Shown: positions 39,063-49,672 of the stretch, in pieces
Layout: each line of letters begins with the position of its first letter
How positions within the stretch are numbered: the stretch's first letter is position 1
NCBI GenBank assembly: GCA_025965895.1
Contig: JAOPWC010000082.1
Location: 1 to 64,000, forward strand
Reading direction: 5' to 3'
Length of the DNA: 64,000 bases
From: Mycobacterium sp.
GTDB lineage: Bacteria; Actinomycetota; Actinomycetes; Mycobacteriales; Mycobacteriaceae
Translations under genes and position numbers: made by a program
The notes under the pieces: model-generated
The model's input: the letters and a program-made list of their open reading frames with translations, nothing else
Databases searched by the model: none
What the model was told of the DNA's origin: nothing

Positions 39063-39084
39063 ATGAACAACGCAGGAGGCAGCG

Positions 39085-39279
39085 ATGGCTCAGGAGCACA
39101 CCAAGCGTGGCGGTGGTGGCGGCGAGGACGACGACCTCACCGACAGCACGGCCGCCGGGCAGGAGCGTCGCGACAAGCTGGCGGAGGAAACCGACGACCT
39201 GCTCGACGAGATCGACGACGTCCTGGAAGAGAACGCCGAAGATTTCGTGCGTGCGTACGTCCAGAAGGGCGGACAGTGA
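39085..39279 (+). CDS. pup: Prokaryotic ubiquitin-like protein Pup
   Basis: 64 residues, intrinsically disordered and acidic. The C-terminal half [26 protein letters not shown] carries the Mpa-binding helix and ends in GGQ, so Dop must deamidate Gln to Glu before ligation by PafA. AGGAGG ribosome-binding site 6 nt before the ATG. The stop overlaps the prcB GTG. Confidence 0.98.
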   Translation: MAQEHTKRGGGGGEDDDLTDSTAAGQERRDKLAEETDDLLDEIDDVLEENAEDFVRAYVQKGGQ

Positions 39280-40172
39280 CCTGGCCGCACCGCGAGCAGC
39301 TGGCCTTACCTAACTCTTTCTCCGGAGCAACCTCCGTACCTGTCGACTTGTCGTCTTTCTCTGACTACCTGCGCCGCCAGGCGCCTCAATTGCTGCCTGT
39401 CAGCGGGATGGGTGATGCGACCGGAGGTGTGCAGCTGGCGCACGGGACCACTATCGTCGCGCTGAACTATCCCGGCGGTGTGCTGATCGCGGGTGACCGT
39501 CGCGCCACGCAGGGCAGCATGATCGCCAGCCGGGATGTCAAGAAGGTCTATATCACCGACGACTACACCGCGACCGGCATTGCAGGCACCGCCGCGATCG
39601 CGGTCGAGTTCGCCCGGCTGTACGCGGTCGAGTTGGAGCACTACGAAAAAGTCGAAGGCGTGCCGCTGACGTTTCGGGGAAAGGTCAACCGGCTGGCGAT
39701 CATGGTGCGCGGCAATCTCGGTGCCGCGATGCAGGGCCTGGTTGCGCTGCCGCTGCTGGTCGGCTATGACATCAACGACCCCGACCCCGAGCGCGCGGGG
39801 CGGGTTGTGTCGTTCGATGCTGCAGGCGGCTGGAACATCGAAGAAGAGGGCTACCAGAGCGTCGGCTCAGGGTCGGTCTTCGCCAGGTCGGCGATCAAGA
39901 AGCTGTATACGCAGGTGGTCGACGGGGATTCGGCGCTACGGGTCGCGGTTGAGAGCCTTTACGACGCCGCCGACGACGACTCCGCCACGGGTGGCCCCGA
40001 CCTGGTTCGCGGTATTTATCCCACCGCGGTCATGATCGGTGCCGAGGGCGCCGCGGAGGTGCCGGAAGCGCGGATCGCGGAATTGGCTCGGGAGGTCATC
40101 GAAAGTCGTTCACGTTCAAAAACGTTGCGGCCCGACGTCGCTGAGCCCACTGACCTGCGGGGCGGCTCGTGA
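39276..40172 (+). CDS. prcB: Proteasome beta subunit PrcB
   Basis: 298 residues. A 57-residue propeptide ends LAHG; autocleavage exposes the N-terminal catalytic Thr58 in [19 protein letters not shown] (Lys and Asp helpers follow). It forms the inner rings of the 20S core. [35 protein letters not shown] is highly conserved. GTG start overlaps pup by 4 nt; the stop overlaps prcA. Confidence 0.97.
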   Translation: MTWPHREQLALPNSFSGATSVPVDLSSFSDYLRRQAPQLLPVSGMGDATGGVQLAHGTTIVALNYPGGVLIAGDRRATQGSMIASRDVKKVYITDDYTATGIAGTAAIAVEFARLYAVELEHYEKVEGVPLTFRGKVNRLAIMVRGNLGAAMQGLVALPLLVGYDINDPDPERAGRVVSFDAAGGWNIEEEGYQSVGSGSVFARSAIKKLYTQVVDGDSALRVAVESLYDAADDDSATGGPDLVRGIYPTAVMIGAEGAAEVPEARIAELAREVIESRSRSKTLRPDVAEPTDLRGGS

Positions 40173-40891
40173 GCTTCCCGTACTTCATCTCGCCGGAGCA
40201 GGCGATGCGCGAGCGTTCGGAGCTCGCACGCAAAGGCATCGCCCGTGGGCGCAGCGTCCTGGCGCTGGCCTACGCCGACGGCGTGTTGTTCGTCGCCGAG
40301 AACCCGTCGAGGTCGTTGCAGAAGATCAGCGAGCTATACGACCGGGTCGGCTTTGCCGCGGTGGGCCGGTTCAACGAATTCGACAACCTGCGCCGTGGCG
40401 GTATCCAGTACGCCGACACCCGCGGATACGCCTACGACCGCCGCGACGTGACCGGCAGGCAGCTGGCCAATGTGTACGCGCAGACGCTCGGCACGATCTT
40501 CACCGAACAGGCCAAGCCGTATGAAGTGGAGCTGTGCGTAGCCGAGGTGGCCCATTTCGGTGAAACCAAACCGCCCGAGCTCTATCGGATCACCTATGAC
40601 GGGTCGATCAACGACGAGCCGCACTACGTCGTGATGGGCGGCACCACGGATCCGGTTACGGCCGCGTTGAAGGATTCCTACGCCGAGGACGCGAGCCTGG
40701 GCGACGCTGTTCGCATCGCGGTGAACGCGCTGCAGGCCGGCACCAGCGGCAACGGTCCGGGTTCTTCTGAGCAGCGAACGCTTGCCGTGTCGACGCTCGA
40801 GGTCGCGGTGCTCGACCAGAACCGGCCACGGCGGGCTTTTCGACGGATCACTGGTTCCGCGCTGGAACCCCTTCTGCCAGAGCAGTCTTGA
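40169..40891 (+). CDS. prcA: Proteasome alpha subunit PrcA
   Basis: 240 residues. [32 protein letters not shown] is the N-terminal gate helix and H0; lacks the catalytic Thr. Outer rings of the 20S core bind Mpa through the pocket between alpha subunits. GTG start overlaps the prcB stop (GTGA), which ensures balanced synthesis. Confidence 0.97.
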   Translation: MSFPYFISPEQAMRERSELARKGIARGRSVLALAYADGVLFVAENPSRSLQKISELYDRVGFAAVGRFNEFDNLRRGGIQYADTRGYAYDRRDVTGRQLANVYAQTLGTIFTEQAKPYEVELCVAEVAHFGETKPPELYRITYDGSINDEPHYVVMGGTTDPVTAALKDSYAEDASLGDAVRIAVNALQAGTSGNGPGSSEQRTLAVSTLEVAVLDQNRPRRAFRRITGSALEPLLPEQS

Positions 40892-40914
40892 CCACGGTTC
40901 GGCCGTTGGCGGCG

Positions 40915-41157
40915 TCATTCGACGCGATCATCGGCCGGCGGCTCGGTCACGGAATCGTGTGCGGCCGCCCGGAAGGCGAGCTCCCATTCGTTCAGTTCGC
41001 GCATGAAGCCGTTGAACTTTGACGCTCCGCCGGCAGGGAACTGATCCGGCCCGGTCACGATCGGACGGATGTCGTCGAGCGCCTCGGCGGCGTCGGCTAG
41101 CCGGTCGGCGATGTCGAGCAATTGGCGACACGAGATCGTGATGCGTTTTACCCCCAT
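40915..41157 (-). CDS. Small helical hypothetical protein, antisense between prcA and pafA
   Basis: 80 residues, [34 protein letters not shown]..., one amphipathic helical hairpin predicted and a short acidic tail. The composition resembles small WXG100-sized proteins, but no WXG motif is present (only NEWELAF). No family recognised. It lies on the opposite strand to the Pup genes. Third-position GC is high. The ATG at 41157 is chosen over in-frame codons upstream. Confidence 0.55.
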   Translation of the reverse strand: MGVKRITISCRQLLDIADRLADAAEALDDIRPIVTGPDQFPAGGASKFNGFMRELNEWELAFRAAAHDSVTEPPADDRVE

Positions 41158-41356
41158 GCTTAATCCTGACACTCACGGGATACTCTGCGCCGAAGTTACC
41201 CACCGTCGGACGCCGCCCTCACGACACCGCACCGACGTTGTCTACAGCCCATCGGACGGGGTTGAAGTGTCCCCGCGGCAGCGGCAAGCCCCGGAATCCT
41301 GGGTCGCGGCGACGCTCCGGCAGCCGGGTTGATCGCCGTGTGGTCGACGCAACCAG

Positions 41357-41362
41357 TACGCT
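41357..41362 (+). promoter_or_regulatory. -10 element TACGCT for leaderless pafA
   Basis: TACGCT, 7 nt, then the GTG that starts the conserved PafA sequence. This separates pafA transcription from prcBA. Confidence 0.5.
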
Positions 41363-41369
41363 CGATTGG

Positions 41370-42728
41370 GTGCAGCGGCGAATCATGGGCATCGAGACCG
41401 AATTCGGTGTCACCTGCACGTTCCACGGCCATCGTCGCCTGTCTCCGGACGAGGTCGCCCGCTATCTGTTCCGGCGGGTGGTGTCGTGGGGCCGCAGTTC
41501 CAACGTTTTCCTGCGCAACGGCGCCCGGCTCTACCTCGATGTGGGATCCCACCCCGAGTACGCCACCGCCGAGTGCGACAGCCTGGTGCAGCTGGTCACC
41601 CATGACCGCGCCGGCGAGCGGGTGCTCGAGGACCTGCTGATCGACGCCGAGCAGCGGCTGGCCGACGAAGGCATCGGGGGTGACATCTACCTGTTCAAGA
41701 ACAACACCGACTCCGCCGGCAACTCCTACGGTTGCCACGAGAACTATCTGATCGTGCGGGCCGGCGAATTCTCCCGCATCTCAGATGTACTGCTGCCGTT
41801 CCTGGTCACCCGCCAGCTGATCTGCGGTGCCGGCAAGGTCCTGCAAACTCCCAAAGCTGCGACGTTCTGCCTGAGCCAGCGCGCCGAGCACATCTGGGAG
41901 GGCGTCTCGTCGGCTACCACCCGCAGCCGGCCGATCATCAACACGCGAGACGAGCCGCACGCCGACGCCGAGAAATACCGCCGGCTGCACGTGATCGTCG
42001 GCGACTCCAACATGTGTGAGACCACGACGATGCTCAAGGTAGGCACCGCGGCGCTGGTGCTGGAGATGATCGAGTCGGGCGTTGCGTTCCGCGACTTCTC
42101 GCTGGATAACCCCATCCGGGCGATTCGCGAGGTCAGCCATGACCTGACCGGCCGGCGTCCGGTGCGGCTGGCCGGCGGCCGACAGGCCAGCGCAGTGGAC
42201 ATCCAACGCGAGTACTACACGCGGGCCGTCGAACACCTGCAGACCCGCGAACCCAACGCGCAGATCGAGCAGGTCGTCGACCTGTGGGGCCGCCAGCTCG
42301 ATGCGGTCGAGAGCCAGGACTTCGCCAAGGTCGACACCGAGATCGACTGGGTGATCAAGCGCAAGCTGTTCCAGCGCTACCAGGACCGCTACAACATGGA
42401 GCTGTCGGATCCGAAGATCTCCCAGCTCGATCTGGCCTATCACGACATCAAGCGCGGTCGCGGGGTGTTCGACCTGCTGCAGCGCAAGGGCCTGGCCTCG
42501 CGGATCACCACCGACGAGGAGATCGAAGAGGCTGTCGACACCCCGCCGCAGACCACCCGTGCCAAGCTGCGCGGCGAGTTCATCAGCGCTGCGCAGGAAG
42601 CCGGGCGCGACTTCACGGTCGATTGGGTGCACCTCAAACTCAACGACCAGGCCCAGCGCACGGTGCTGTGCAAAGATCCGTTCCGGTCAGTGGACGAGCG
42701 GGTCAAGCGGCTGATCGCCAGCATGTAA
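41370..42728 (+). CDS. pafA: Pup-protein ligase PafA
   Basis: 452 residues, almost the same as mycobacterial PafA. The glutamine-synthetase-like fold begins [57 protein letters not shown] and [26 protein letters not shown] are ATP/metal and substrate segments. It ligates the C-terminal Glu of deamidated Pup to substrate lysines. GTG 41370 supported by the -10 element upstream and by homologue N-termini. Confidence 0.97.
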   Translation: MQRRIMGIETEFGVTCTFHGHRRLSPDEVARYLFRRVVSWGRSSNVFLRNGARLYLDVGSHPEYATAECDSLVQLVTHDRAGERVLEDLLIDAEQRLADEGIGGDIYLFKNNTDSAGNSYGCHENYLIVRAGEFSRISDVLLPFLVTRQLICGAGKVLQTPKAATFCLSQRAEHIWEGVSSATTRSRPIINTRDEPHADAEKYRRLHVIVGDSNMCETTTMLKVGTAALVLEMIESGVAFRDFSLDNPIRAIREVSHDLTGRRPVRLAGGRQASAVDIQREYYTRAVEHLQTREPNAQIEQVVDLWGRQLDAVESQDFAKVDTEIDWVIKRKLFQRYQDRYNMELSDPKISQLDLAYHDIKRGRGVFDLLQRKGLASRITTDEEIEEAVDTPPQTTRAKLRGEFISAAQEAGRDFTVDWVHLKLNDQAQRTVLCKDPFRSVDERVKRLIASM

Positions 42729-42790
42729 CCCCCCGCCCGACGATGATGCGTGCCGCGGAGCGGCGTGAAGAGGAGCCGGGCGATCGGACT

Positions 42791-42796
42791 TAAGCT
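42791..42796 (+). promoter_or_regulatory. -10 element TAAGCT for leaderless pafB
   Basis: TAAGCT lies 7 nt before the GTG of pafB, suggesting that pafBC has its own start site as well as read-through from pafA. Confidence 0.45.
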
Positions 42797-42803
42797 GGGA
42801 CAA

Positions 42804-43796
42804 GTGGGCATCTCCAAAGTCGAGCGGCTGATGAACCTGGTCATCGCGCTGCTGTCGACTCGCACCTACATCACCGCGGAGCGAATCCGCCAGACGGTGT
42901 ACGGCTACGCCGACAGCACCAGTGACGAGGCGTTCTCGCGGATGTTCGAGCGCGACAAGAACGAACTGCGCGATCTCGGCATCCCGCTGGAGACCGGCCG
43001 CGTGTCGCGGCTGGACTCCACCGAGGGCTATCGGATCAAGCGCGACGCGTACTCGCTGCCTGACATAGAGCTCACCGCTGACGAGACGGCCGCAGTCGCG
43101 GTGGCCATCCAGCTGTGGCAGTCGCCGGAGCTGATCACCGCCACCCAGGGTGCGCTGCTGAAGTTGCGGGCCGCCGGCGTCGACGTCGACGCGCCCGACA
43201 GCGTGGCGATCACGTCGGCGTCGGCGCTGCCCGGCATCCGGGCATCGGAATCCGTCCTCGGAATCCTGTTGTCCGCCATCGACTCCGGACAGGGCGTGCA
43301 GTTCCAGCACCGCTCATCGCGCGCCGAGCCATACAGCACCCGCACGGTGGAGCCGTGGGGCGTCGTCACCGACCGCGGCCGCTGGTATCTGGTGGGCCGC
43401 GACCGTGACCGCGACGCGGTCCGCACCTTCCGGCTGTCGCGGATCGGGGCCGAGGTGACGCCGATCGGTCCAGCCGGCGCGGTGAGCAAGCCCGACGACG
43501 TCGACCCGCGTCAGATCGTCGCCCGGGCCGTCGGCGAGGCGCCGTCCGGCGTCGAGGCCAGGGTCTGGGTCGCCGCCGACCGCGCCACCGCGTTGCGCCG
43601 CGCCGGCGCCGTCGTGGACCATGCCGTGGTGAACGGCCAACAGGGCGACGTGCTGGCGATCGACATCGGCTCACTGGATCGGCTGGCCCGCGAGGTCGCC
43701 GGGTACGGGCCCGATGCGGTAGTTCTGGAACCCGAATCGCTGCGCGACGAGGTGCTGGCCCGATTGCGGGCCCAGGCGGGACAGGTGCCGGCATGA
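42804..43796 (+). CDS. pafB: DNA-damage-response regulator PafB (WYL domain)
   Basis: 330 residues. Winged helix-turn-helix at SKVERLMNLVIALLSTRTYITAERIRQTVYGYAD... and a WYL domain (WGVVTDRGRWYLVGRDRDRDAVRTFRLSRI). PafB acts with PafC as the LexA/RecA-independent transcriptional activator of the mycobacterial DNA-damage response. GTG 42804 is the conserved start. Its stop overlaps the pafC ATG. Confidence 0.95.
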   Translation: MGISKVERLMNLVIALLSTRTYITAERIRQTVYGYADSTSDEAFSRMFERDKNELRDLGIPLETGRVSRLDSTEGYRIKRDAYSLPDIELTADETAAVAVAIQLWQSPELITATQGALLKLRAAGVDVDAPDSVAITSASALPGIRASESVLGILLSAIDSGQGVQFQHRSSRAEPYSTRTVEPWGVVTDRGRWYLVGRDRDRDAVRTFRLSRIGAEVTPIGPAGAVSKPDDVDPRQIVARAVGEAPSGVEARVWVAADRATALRRAGAVVDHAVVNGQQGDVLAIDIGSLDRLAREVAGYGPDAVVLEPESLRDEVLARLRAQAGQVPA

Positions 43797-44752
43797 GCCA
43801 ACTGCAGACGCGGCTCGTCCGGCTTCTCAACATGGTGCCGTACTTCCAGGCCAATCCCGGTATCAGCGCCGCTGAGGCGGCTGCCGACCTCGGTGTTAGC
43901 ACCAAGCAGTTGATGGCCGACCTCAATCAACTGTGGATGTGCGGGCTGCCAGGCTACGGCCCCGGCGACCTGATCGACCTGTCGTTCTCGGAGGAGAGCA
44001 TCGAGGTCACCTTCTCGGCCGGCATCGACCGGCCGCTGCGGCTGACGTCGCCCGAGGCGACGGCCCTGCTGGTGGCGCTGCGAGCCCTGGCCGAGGTGCC
44101 CGGCATGGTCGATCCCGAGGCCGCCCGCAGCGCGATCGCGAAGATCGAGTCGGCGGCCGGTGAGGCGGGGCACGCGACGATGCCTGCCGCGGCCACGGCC
44201 GTCGAGAGCCCATCCGCGGCGGCTGTTCGTGACGCACTGCGCCGACGTCGCGCGCTGGCGATCGAATATTACTCGGCGTCACGGGACACGTCGTCGCGCC
44301 GCGTGGTCGACCCGATCCGCATCGTGTTGGTCGGCGACCAGAGCTATCTGGAGGCCTGGTGCCGCGCCGGCGAGGGGGTCCGGTTGTTCCGGTTCGACCG
44401 TATCGACGACGCGCGGGGGCTCGACGAACCGTCGGCGCCGCCGCCACCGGCGGTGCAAGAGGGGCCGCACACCTCGCTGTTCGACGGCGATCCGTCACTG
44501 CCCTCGGCGACGCTGCGTGTCGCCCCGGAGGCCTCATGGATGTTCGACTACTACCCCATGCGGGTGATCACGGAGATAGCGGACGGCTCGTGTGAGGCGG
44601 CGATGACGTACGCCTCCGAGGAATGGATGGCACGGCTGGTGCTCGGCTTCGGATCTTCGGTACAGGTGCTGGCGCCTGAGTCGCTGGCCGAGCGGGTGCG
44701 GCGCAGCGCGGCCGCGGCGCTGGAGGCCTACGAGGCCGCCCCGCTGCGGTAG
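43793..44752 (+). CDS. pafC: DNA-damage-response regulator PafC (WYL domain)
   Basis: 319 residues. N-terminal helix-turn-helix [39 protein letters not shown], then a degenerate WYL domain ([31 protein letters not shown]). Partner of PafB. The ATG overlaps the pafB stop (ATGA), consistent with heteromer formation. Confidence 0.95.
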   Translation: MSQLQTRLVRLLNMVPYFQANPGISAAEAAADLGVSTKQLMADLNQLWMCGLPGYGPGDLIDLSFSEESIEVTFSAGIDRPLRLTSPEATALLVALRALAEVPGMVDPEAARSAIAKIESAAGEAGHATMPAAATAVESPSAAAVRDALRRRRALAIEYYSASRDTSSRRVVDPIRIVLVGDQSYLEAWCRAGEGVRLFRFDRIDDARGLDEPSAPPPPAVQEGPHTSLFDGDPSLPSATLRVAPEASWMFDYYPMRVITEIADGSCEAAMTYASEEWMARLVLGFGSSVQVLAPESLAERVRRSAAAALEAYEAAPLR

Positions 44753-44780
44753 CATCGAGTCGACGTCTGGAGGTAATGAA

Positions 44781-45038
44781 ATGGGCAGTCTCAGTCCTTG
44801 GCACTGGGCGATCATCGCCGTGGTGGTGATCGTGTTGTTCGGTTCCAAGAAGCTCCCCGACGCGGCCCGCTCGCTCGGCAAGTCGCTGCGCATCTTCAAG
44901 TCCGAGGTGCGCGAACTGCAGAGCGAAGGCAAGTCGCAACCGGCCCCGCCGCCCGCGACTCCCGTGCAGTCGGAGCGTGTCGAAAATCCCGCGCCTCCCG
45001 CTCCCGAGCAAACCCACACCGACGCCCGACCAGCCTGA
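44781..45038 (+). CDS. tatA: Twin-arginine translocase subunit TatA
   Basis: 85 residues. Transmembrane helix about 7-22 ([23 protein letters not shown]), amphipathic helix [17 protein letters not shown], then a Pro-rich soluble tail. TatA forms the protein-conducting pore with TatC. GGAGGT ribosome-binding site. The MmcO-type oxidase later in the window has a candidate Tat signal. Confidence 0.96.
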   Translation: MGSLSPWHWAIIAVVVIVLFGSKKLPDAARSLGKSLRIFKSEVRELQSEGKSQPAPPPATPVQSERVENPAPPAPEQTHTDARPA

Positions 45039-45090
45039 CACCGCGCCCTCCACGTCCCGCCGTCAGGCGTGGCGAAACTGAACACCGCCT

Positions 45091-46026
45091 GTGAAAGCAC
45101 CGGGTTTCCTGCGTCGACTCGACCCCCGTCGCCGCCGCAGCCGCGCCAATCCCGACGGGACGATGTCGCTCGTCGAACATCTTCGCGAGCTTCGTGCCCG
45201 GCTGCTGATCTCGATCGCCGGCGTCGCGGTCACCACGATCCTGGGTTTCGTCTGGTACAGCCACGGAATGTTCGGGCTCGAGAGCCTCGGCGACTGGTTG
45301 CGCCACCCGTACTGCTCACTGCCGGCTTCCGCCCGGGCCGACATCAGCGCTGACGGCGGCTGCCGCCTGCTGGCGACCGCGCCGTTCGACCAGTTCATGC
45401 TGCGGCTCAAGGTCGGCCTGACCGCAGGCATCGTGCTGGCTTGCCCGATCTGGCTGTACGAGCTGTGGGCGTTCATCACACCGGGGCTCTACAAAAACGA
45501 GCGCCGGTTCGCGACGTTGTTCGTCACCTGCGCAGCGGTGCTGTTCGTGGCCGGCGCGGTGCTGGCATACGTGGTGCTGGCCAAGGCGCTGCATTTTCTC
45601 CTGACGGTCGGCAGCGACGTTCAGGTGACTGCGCTGTCCGGCGACAAATATTTCGGGTTCTTGCTCAACTTGCTGCTGGTGTTCGGCGTCAGCTTCGAGT
45701 TCCCCTTGCTGATCATCATGCTCAACCTCGTCGGCGTGATCAGCTATGCGAAGCTGAAAAGCTGGCGGCGGGGGCTGATCTTCGGCATGTTCGTGTTCGC
45801 CGCCATCGCCACCCCGGGCTCCGACCCGTTTTCGATGATCGCGCTGGGCCTCGCGTTGACGCTTCTGCTGGAGCTTGCGATTCAAGTGGCGCGGGTACAC
45901 GACAAGCGCAAGGCCAAGAGCGAGGCGGCCGCGCTCGCGGCGCTGCCCGACGACCAGGCCTCGCCGATCGAGCCACCCTCGGCGGTCCCTTCGCCGTCGC
46001 GGGTCGCGCCACCTGACGACGTGTAG
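45091..46026 (+). CDS. tatC: Twin-arginine translocase subunit TatC
   Basis: 311 residues, six transmembrane helices. [23 protein letters not shown] carries the conserved SLxEHLxELR motif; [41 protein letters not shown] is characteristic. TatC binds twin-arginine signals. The C-terminal tail is longer than in many bacteria and Pro/Ser-rich. GTG start. Confidence 0.96.
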   Translation: MKAPGFLRRLDPRRRRSRANPDGTMSLVEHLRELRARLLISIAGVAVTTILGFVWYSHGMFGLESLGDWLRHPYCSLPASARADISADGGCRLLATAPFDQFMLRLKVGLTAGIVLACPIWLYELWAFITPGLYKNERRFATLFVTCAAVLFVAGAVLAYVVLAKALHFLLTVGSDVQVTALSGDKYFGFLLNLLLVFGVSFEFPLLIIMLNLVGVISYAKLKSWRRGLIFGMFVFAAIATPGSDPFSMIALGLALTLLLELAIQVARVHDKRKAKSEAAALAALPDDQASPIEPPSAVPSPSRVAPPDDV

Positions 46027-46033
46027 GTAAGCC

Positions 46034-48784
46034 GTGAGTAGTACGGAAACAGCCGGTCACGAGCTGGCGCAGTTCACTGCACTGCTGCCGTTCGAGCTCG
46101 ACCCGTTCCAGCGACAGGCATGCGAGGCGCTGGAACGCGGGCACGGCGTACTGGTCTGCGCGCCGACCGGTGCAGGCAAGACGGTGGTCGGCGAATTCGC
46201 CGTGCACCTGGCGCTGGCCGCCGGCCGCAAGTGCTTCTACACCACGCCGATCAAAGCCCTCAGTAACCAGAAGCACAGCGATCTGGTCCAGCGCTACGGC
46301 CCCGAGCGGATCGGGTTGCTCACCGGCGACGTGTCAGTGAACGGTGACGCACCGGTCGTCGTCATGACCACCGAAGTGCTGCGCAACATGATCTACGCCG
46401 ATTCGCCTGCCCTGCAAGGGCTTTCGTACGTCGTCATGGATGAGGTGCATTTCCTTGCCGACCGGATGCGTGGCGCGGTGTGGGAAGAGGTGATTCTCAA
46501 CCTGCCGGAGGAGGTCCGGCTCGTCAGCCTCTCGGCGACGGTCAGCAATGCCGAGGAGTTCGGCGGGTGGATCCAGACCGTGCGCGGCGACACCACCGTC
46601 GTGGTCGACGAGCACCGCCCAGTGCCACTGTGGCAGCACATGCTGGTCGGAAAGCGGCTTTTCGACCTGTTCGACTACTCAGGCCGTGGCGGCCCAGACG
46701 ACGCAGGCCGCGGTACAGAGGTCAATCCGGCGCTGCTGCAGCACATCGCCCACCGGCGCGAGGCCGACCGGCTGGCCGACTGGCAGCCCCGAGGTCGGCG
46801 CGGCCAGTGGTCCAGTCTGTACCGGCCCCCGTCGCGCTCAGAGGTGATCAGGCTGCTCGACGTCGACGGTCTGCTGCCGGCGATCACTTTCGTGTTCTCC
46901 CGTGCCGGCTGTGACGCGGCGGTCGCGCAATGCCTGCGCTCGCCGCTGCGTCTCACCACCGACGAAGAACGCGAGCGCATCGCCGAGGTCATCGATCGTC
47001 GCACCGCCGAACTGTCCGACGCCGACCTCGCCGTGCTCGGCTACCACGACTGGCGGGAGGGCCTGCTGCGGGGGCTGGCTGCCCACCACGCCGGCATGCT
47101 GCCGATCTTCCGGCACACCGTCGAGGAGCTCTTCACCGCGGGGCTCATCAAGGCGGTGTTCGCCACCGAGACGCTCGCGCTGGGCATCAATATGCCGGCC
47201 CGGACGGTGGTTCTGGAGCGGCTGGTGAAGTTCAACGGCGAGCAGCACGTCAAGCTGACACCGGGCGAGTACACGCAGCTCACCGGGCGTGCGGGCCGGC
47301 GCGGCATCGACGTCGAGGGCCACGCCGTCGTGATCTGGCATCCGGACATCGATCCCGTCGAGGTGGCGGGGCTGGCCTCGACGCGCACATTCCCGCTGCG
47401 CAGCTCCTTCTCACCGACCTACAACATGACGATCAACCTGGTCCAGCGGATGGGCCCGGAGCAGGCGCACGGGCTGCTGGAGCGCTCGTTCGCGCAGTAC
47501 CAGGCGGATCGGTCGGTGGTGGGCCTGGTGCGCGCCATCAACCGCGGTGAACGTCTGCTTGCCGAGATCAAGGCTGAACTCGGCGATGACGCCGATGTGA
47601 TTCTCGACTACGCGCGGCTTCGCGCGAAGATTACCGAGCTGGAACGCGCACAGTCCCGAGCGTCGCGGCTGCAGCGACGCCAGGCTGCCAACGACGCACT
47701 GTCCGCGCTGCGCCGCGGCGACATCATCTCGATCACGCATGGTCGCCGCGGCGGCCTGGCGGTGGTGCTGGAACCTGACCGCGATACGGCCGATCCGCGA
47801 CCCCTGGTGCTCACCGAAAACCGCTGGGCCGGGCGGATCTCGTCGGCGGACTACGCCGGCGCGCCGCCGCCGCTGGGATCGATGACACTCCCCAAGCGCG
47901 TAGAGCACCGTCAGCCGCGGGTGCGCCGCGACGTCGCGTCGGCGTTGCGGTCAGCCGCCGCCGGTCTGGACCTGCCGAGCCGCAAGGGCCGCGACGGTGG
48001 CGAGCCGGACATTGATCCCGAACTTCGTTCACTACGTGAGCAATTGCGACGCCACCCCGCTCACCAGATCCCGGATCGGGAAGCGAAAATGCGGCTCGCG
48101 GAACGGTATCTGCGCATCGAACGCGAGAACGAGCAGCTGCGCCGCAAGGTCGCCGCGGCGACGAACTCGCTGGCGCGTACTTTCGACCGCATCGTCGGGC
48201 TGCTGACCGAGCGGAAATTCATCGAAACCGACGCCGACGGTTCGTTGCGCGTGACCGACGACGGTCGCCTCCTTGCCCGGATCTACTCAGAGAGCGACCT
48301 GTTGGTGGCCGAGTGCCTGCGCAGCCGTGCGTGGACGGGGCTGGGTCCCGCGGAACTGGCTGCGGTGGTCTCTGCGGTCGTGTACGAATCACGCGGCGGG
48401 GACGGACCGGCGGCGCCGCGGCCTACCGAGGTGCCGACCGCCCCACTGCGGCGGGCACTCGCGCACATCGGCCGGCTGTCGGCGGCGATCCGGGGCGATG
48501 AGCAAAGGCACCGAATCAGCCTCAGCCGGGAACCCGACGAGGGGTTCGTCACGGCGATCTACCGCTGGGCGACCACCGGGAATCTCGCCGCCGCATTGGC
48601 GGCATCAGATATGGCCGCAAGCGGGACACCGCTTCAAGCGGGCGATTTTGTGCGCTGGTGCCGACAGGTGCTCGATCTGCTCGATCAGCTCCGCAACGTC
48701 GCTCCCGAAAAGCCGCTGCGCAATGCCGCGAAACGGGCGATCGACGACATTCGGCGCGGCGTCGTCGCAGTTGATGGCGGGTAA
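46034..48784 (+). CDS. helY: Superfamily 2 RNA/DNA helicase HelY
   Basis: 916 residues, Ski2/Mtr4-like. Walker A CAPTGAGKTVVGEF near residue 46, DEVH box MDEVHFLADRM near 135, SATVSN motif III, and QLTGRAGRRGID motif VI. The C-terminal half has the arch/DSHCT-like domain ending IRRGVVAVDGG. GTG start 7 nt after tatC. Probable RNA helicase; substrate unclear. Confidence 0.94.
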   Translation: MSSTETAGHELAQFTALLPFELDPFQRQACEALERGHGVLVCAPTGAGKTVVGEFAVHLALAAGRKCFYTTPIKALSNQKHSDLVQRYGPERIGLLTGDVSVNGDAPVVVMTTEVLRNMIYADSPALQGLSYVVMDEVHFLADRMRGAVWEEVILNLPEEVRLVSLSATVSNAEEFGGWIQTVRGDTTVVVDEHRPVPLWQHMLVGKRLFDLFDYSGRGGPDDAGRGTEVNPALLQHIAHRREADRLADWQPRGRRGQWSSLYRPPSRSEVIRLLDVDGLLPAITFVFSRAGCDAAVAQCLRSPLRLTTDEERERIAEVIDRRTAELSDADLAVLGYHDWREGLLRGLAAHHAGMLPIFRHTVEELFTAGLIKAVFATETLALGINMPARTVVLERLVKFNGEQHVKLTPGEYTQLTGRAGRRGIDVEGHAVVIWHPDIDPVEVAGLASTRTFPLRSSFSPTYNMTINLVQRMGPEQAHGLLERSFAQYQADRSVVGLVRAINRGERLLAEIKAELGDDADVILDYARLRAKITELERAQSRASRLQRRQAANDALSALRRGDIISITHGRRGGLAVVLEPDRDTADPRPLVLTENRWAGRISSADYAGAPPPLGSMTLPKRVEHRQPRVRRDVASALRSAAAGLDLPSRKGRDGGEPDIDPELRSLREQLRRHPAHQIPDREAKMRLAERYLRIERENEQLRRKVAAATNSLARTFDRIVGLLTERKFIETDADGSLRVTDDGRLLARIYSESDLLVAECLRSRAWTGLGPAELAAVVSAVVYESRGGDGPAAPRPTEVPTAPLRRALAHIGRLSAAIRGDEQRHRISLSREPDEGFVTAIYRWATTGNLAAALAASDMAASGTPLQAGDFVRWCRQVLDLLDQLRNVAPEKPLRNAAKRAIDDIRRGVVAVDGG

Positions 48785-48822
48785 GGTAACACACGGACAC
48801 CGGCTGACGAAATGGAGACACG

Positions 48823-49671
48823 ATGAGCGGACCGCAGGGATCTGACCCGAACGAGCCGTGGGCACCACCACCGTCGGGCCAGCCTGAGCACGGTCAGGAG
48901 TCGGGCCAGCCAGAGCACGGTCAGGAGTCGGGTCAGCCCGAGCACGGTCAGGAGTCGGGCCAGGCCGAGCACGGTCAGGAGCAGCCGTCCGGATCGCAGG
49001 AGCAGCAGGGCTGGCAGCAGCCCGGCTACACACCGCCACACTATCCGTCCCATGAGCCGCAGCCGACGCCGTCATATGCGCCGCCCCAGCAGTATCCGCC
49101 CAGCGAACAGTTCGGTCAGCCCGGCCAGTACGGTCAGTACGGTCAGCCCGGTCAGTACGGTCAGCCTGGCCAGTACGGTCAACCGGGTCAGTATGGTCAG
49201 CCTGGCCAATACGCTCAGCCGGGGCAATACGGACAGCAGCCCGACTACGGTCAGCAACCCGGGCAGTACGGTCAGCCGGGCCAGTACGGGCAATTCCCCC
49301 CGTATGGACAGCCCGGCGCCGAGCAGCCGTCGAAGCGTTCGCTCGGCCTCATCGGGACCGTCGTTGGCGTGGTGGCCGCGATCATCATCGCGGTGGTGTT
49401 GGTACTGGGTTTCTGGAAGCCCGGGTTCTTCGTCACCACCAAACTCGACGTGAACAAGGCGCAGACCGGGGTGCAACAGGTGCTCTCCGACGAGACCAAC
49501 GGCTACGGCGCCAAGAACGTCAAGGACGTCAAGTGCAACAACGGTCAAAACCCCGCCGTCAAGAAGGGTGACACCTTCAACTGCGAGGTCAGCATCGACG
49601 GGACCAAGCGGCAGGTGACCGTGACGTTCCAGGACAACAACGGCACCTACGAGGTCGGCCGGCCGAAGTAA
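48823..49671 (+). CDS. DUF4333 membrane protein with Gln/Gly/Pro repeats (Rv2091c-like)
   Basis: 282 residues. Residues 1-160 are low complexity: four SGQPEHGQE units and then a YGQPGQ array. A single transmembrane helix (about 170-195, [26 protein letters not shown]) is followed by a DUF4333 domain outside the membrane, with a Cys pair ([10 protein letters not shown]...TFNCEVS) and GTYEVGRPK at the end. The role is unknown. ATG with GGAGA upstream. Confidence 0.88.
   Translation: MSGPQGSDPNEPWAPPPSGQPEHGQESGQPEHGQESGQPEHGQESGQAEHGQEQPSGSQEQQGWQQPGYTPPHYPSHEPQPTPSYAPPQQYPPSEQFGQPGQYGQYGQPGQYGQPGQYGQPGQYGQPGQYAQPGQYGQQPDYGQQPGQYGQPGQYGQFPPYGQPGAEQPSKRSLGLIGTVVGVVAAIIIAVVLVLGFWKPGFFVTTKLDVNKAQTGVQQVLSDETNGYGAKNVKDVKCNNGQNPAVKKGDTFNCEVSIDGTKRQVTVTFQDNNGTYEVGRPK
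48874..48981 (+). repeat. Tandem 27-bp repeat, four units
   Basis: Four consecutive units of TCGGGCCAGCC-GAGCACGGTCAGGAG type with only a few substitutions encode SGQPEHGQE. The array is in frame, so changes in copy number alter protein length without shifting the frame. Confidence 0.85.
49108..49314 (+). repeat. YGQPGQ-coding 18-bp repeat array
   Basis: Imperfect units of GGTCAGCCCGGTCAGTAC encode repeats of (Y)GQPGQ within the DUF4333 protein. Units are mostly 18 bp with a few single-triplet variations; slippage would change linker length. Confidence 0.75.
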
Positions 49672-49672
49672 T

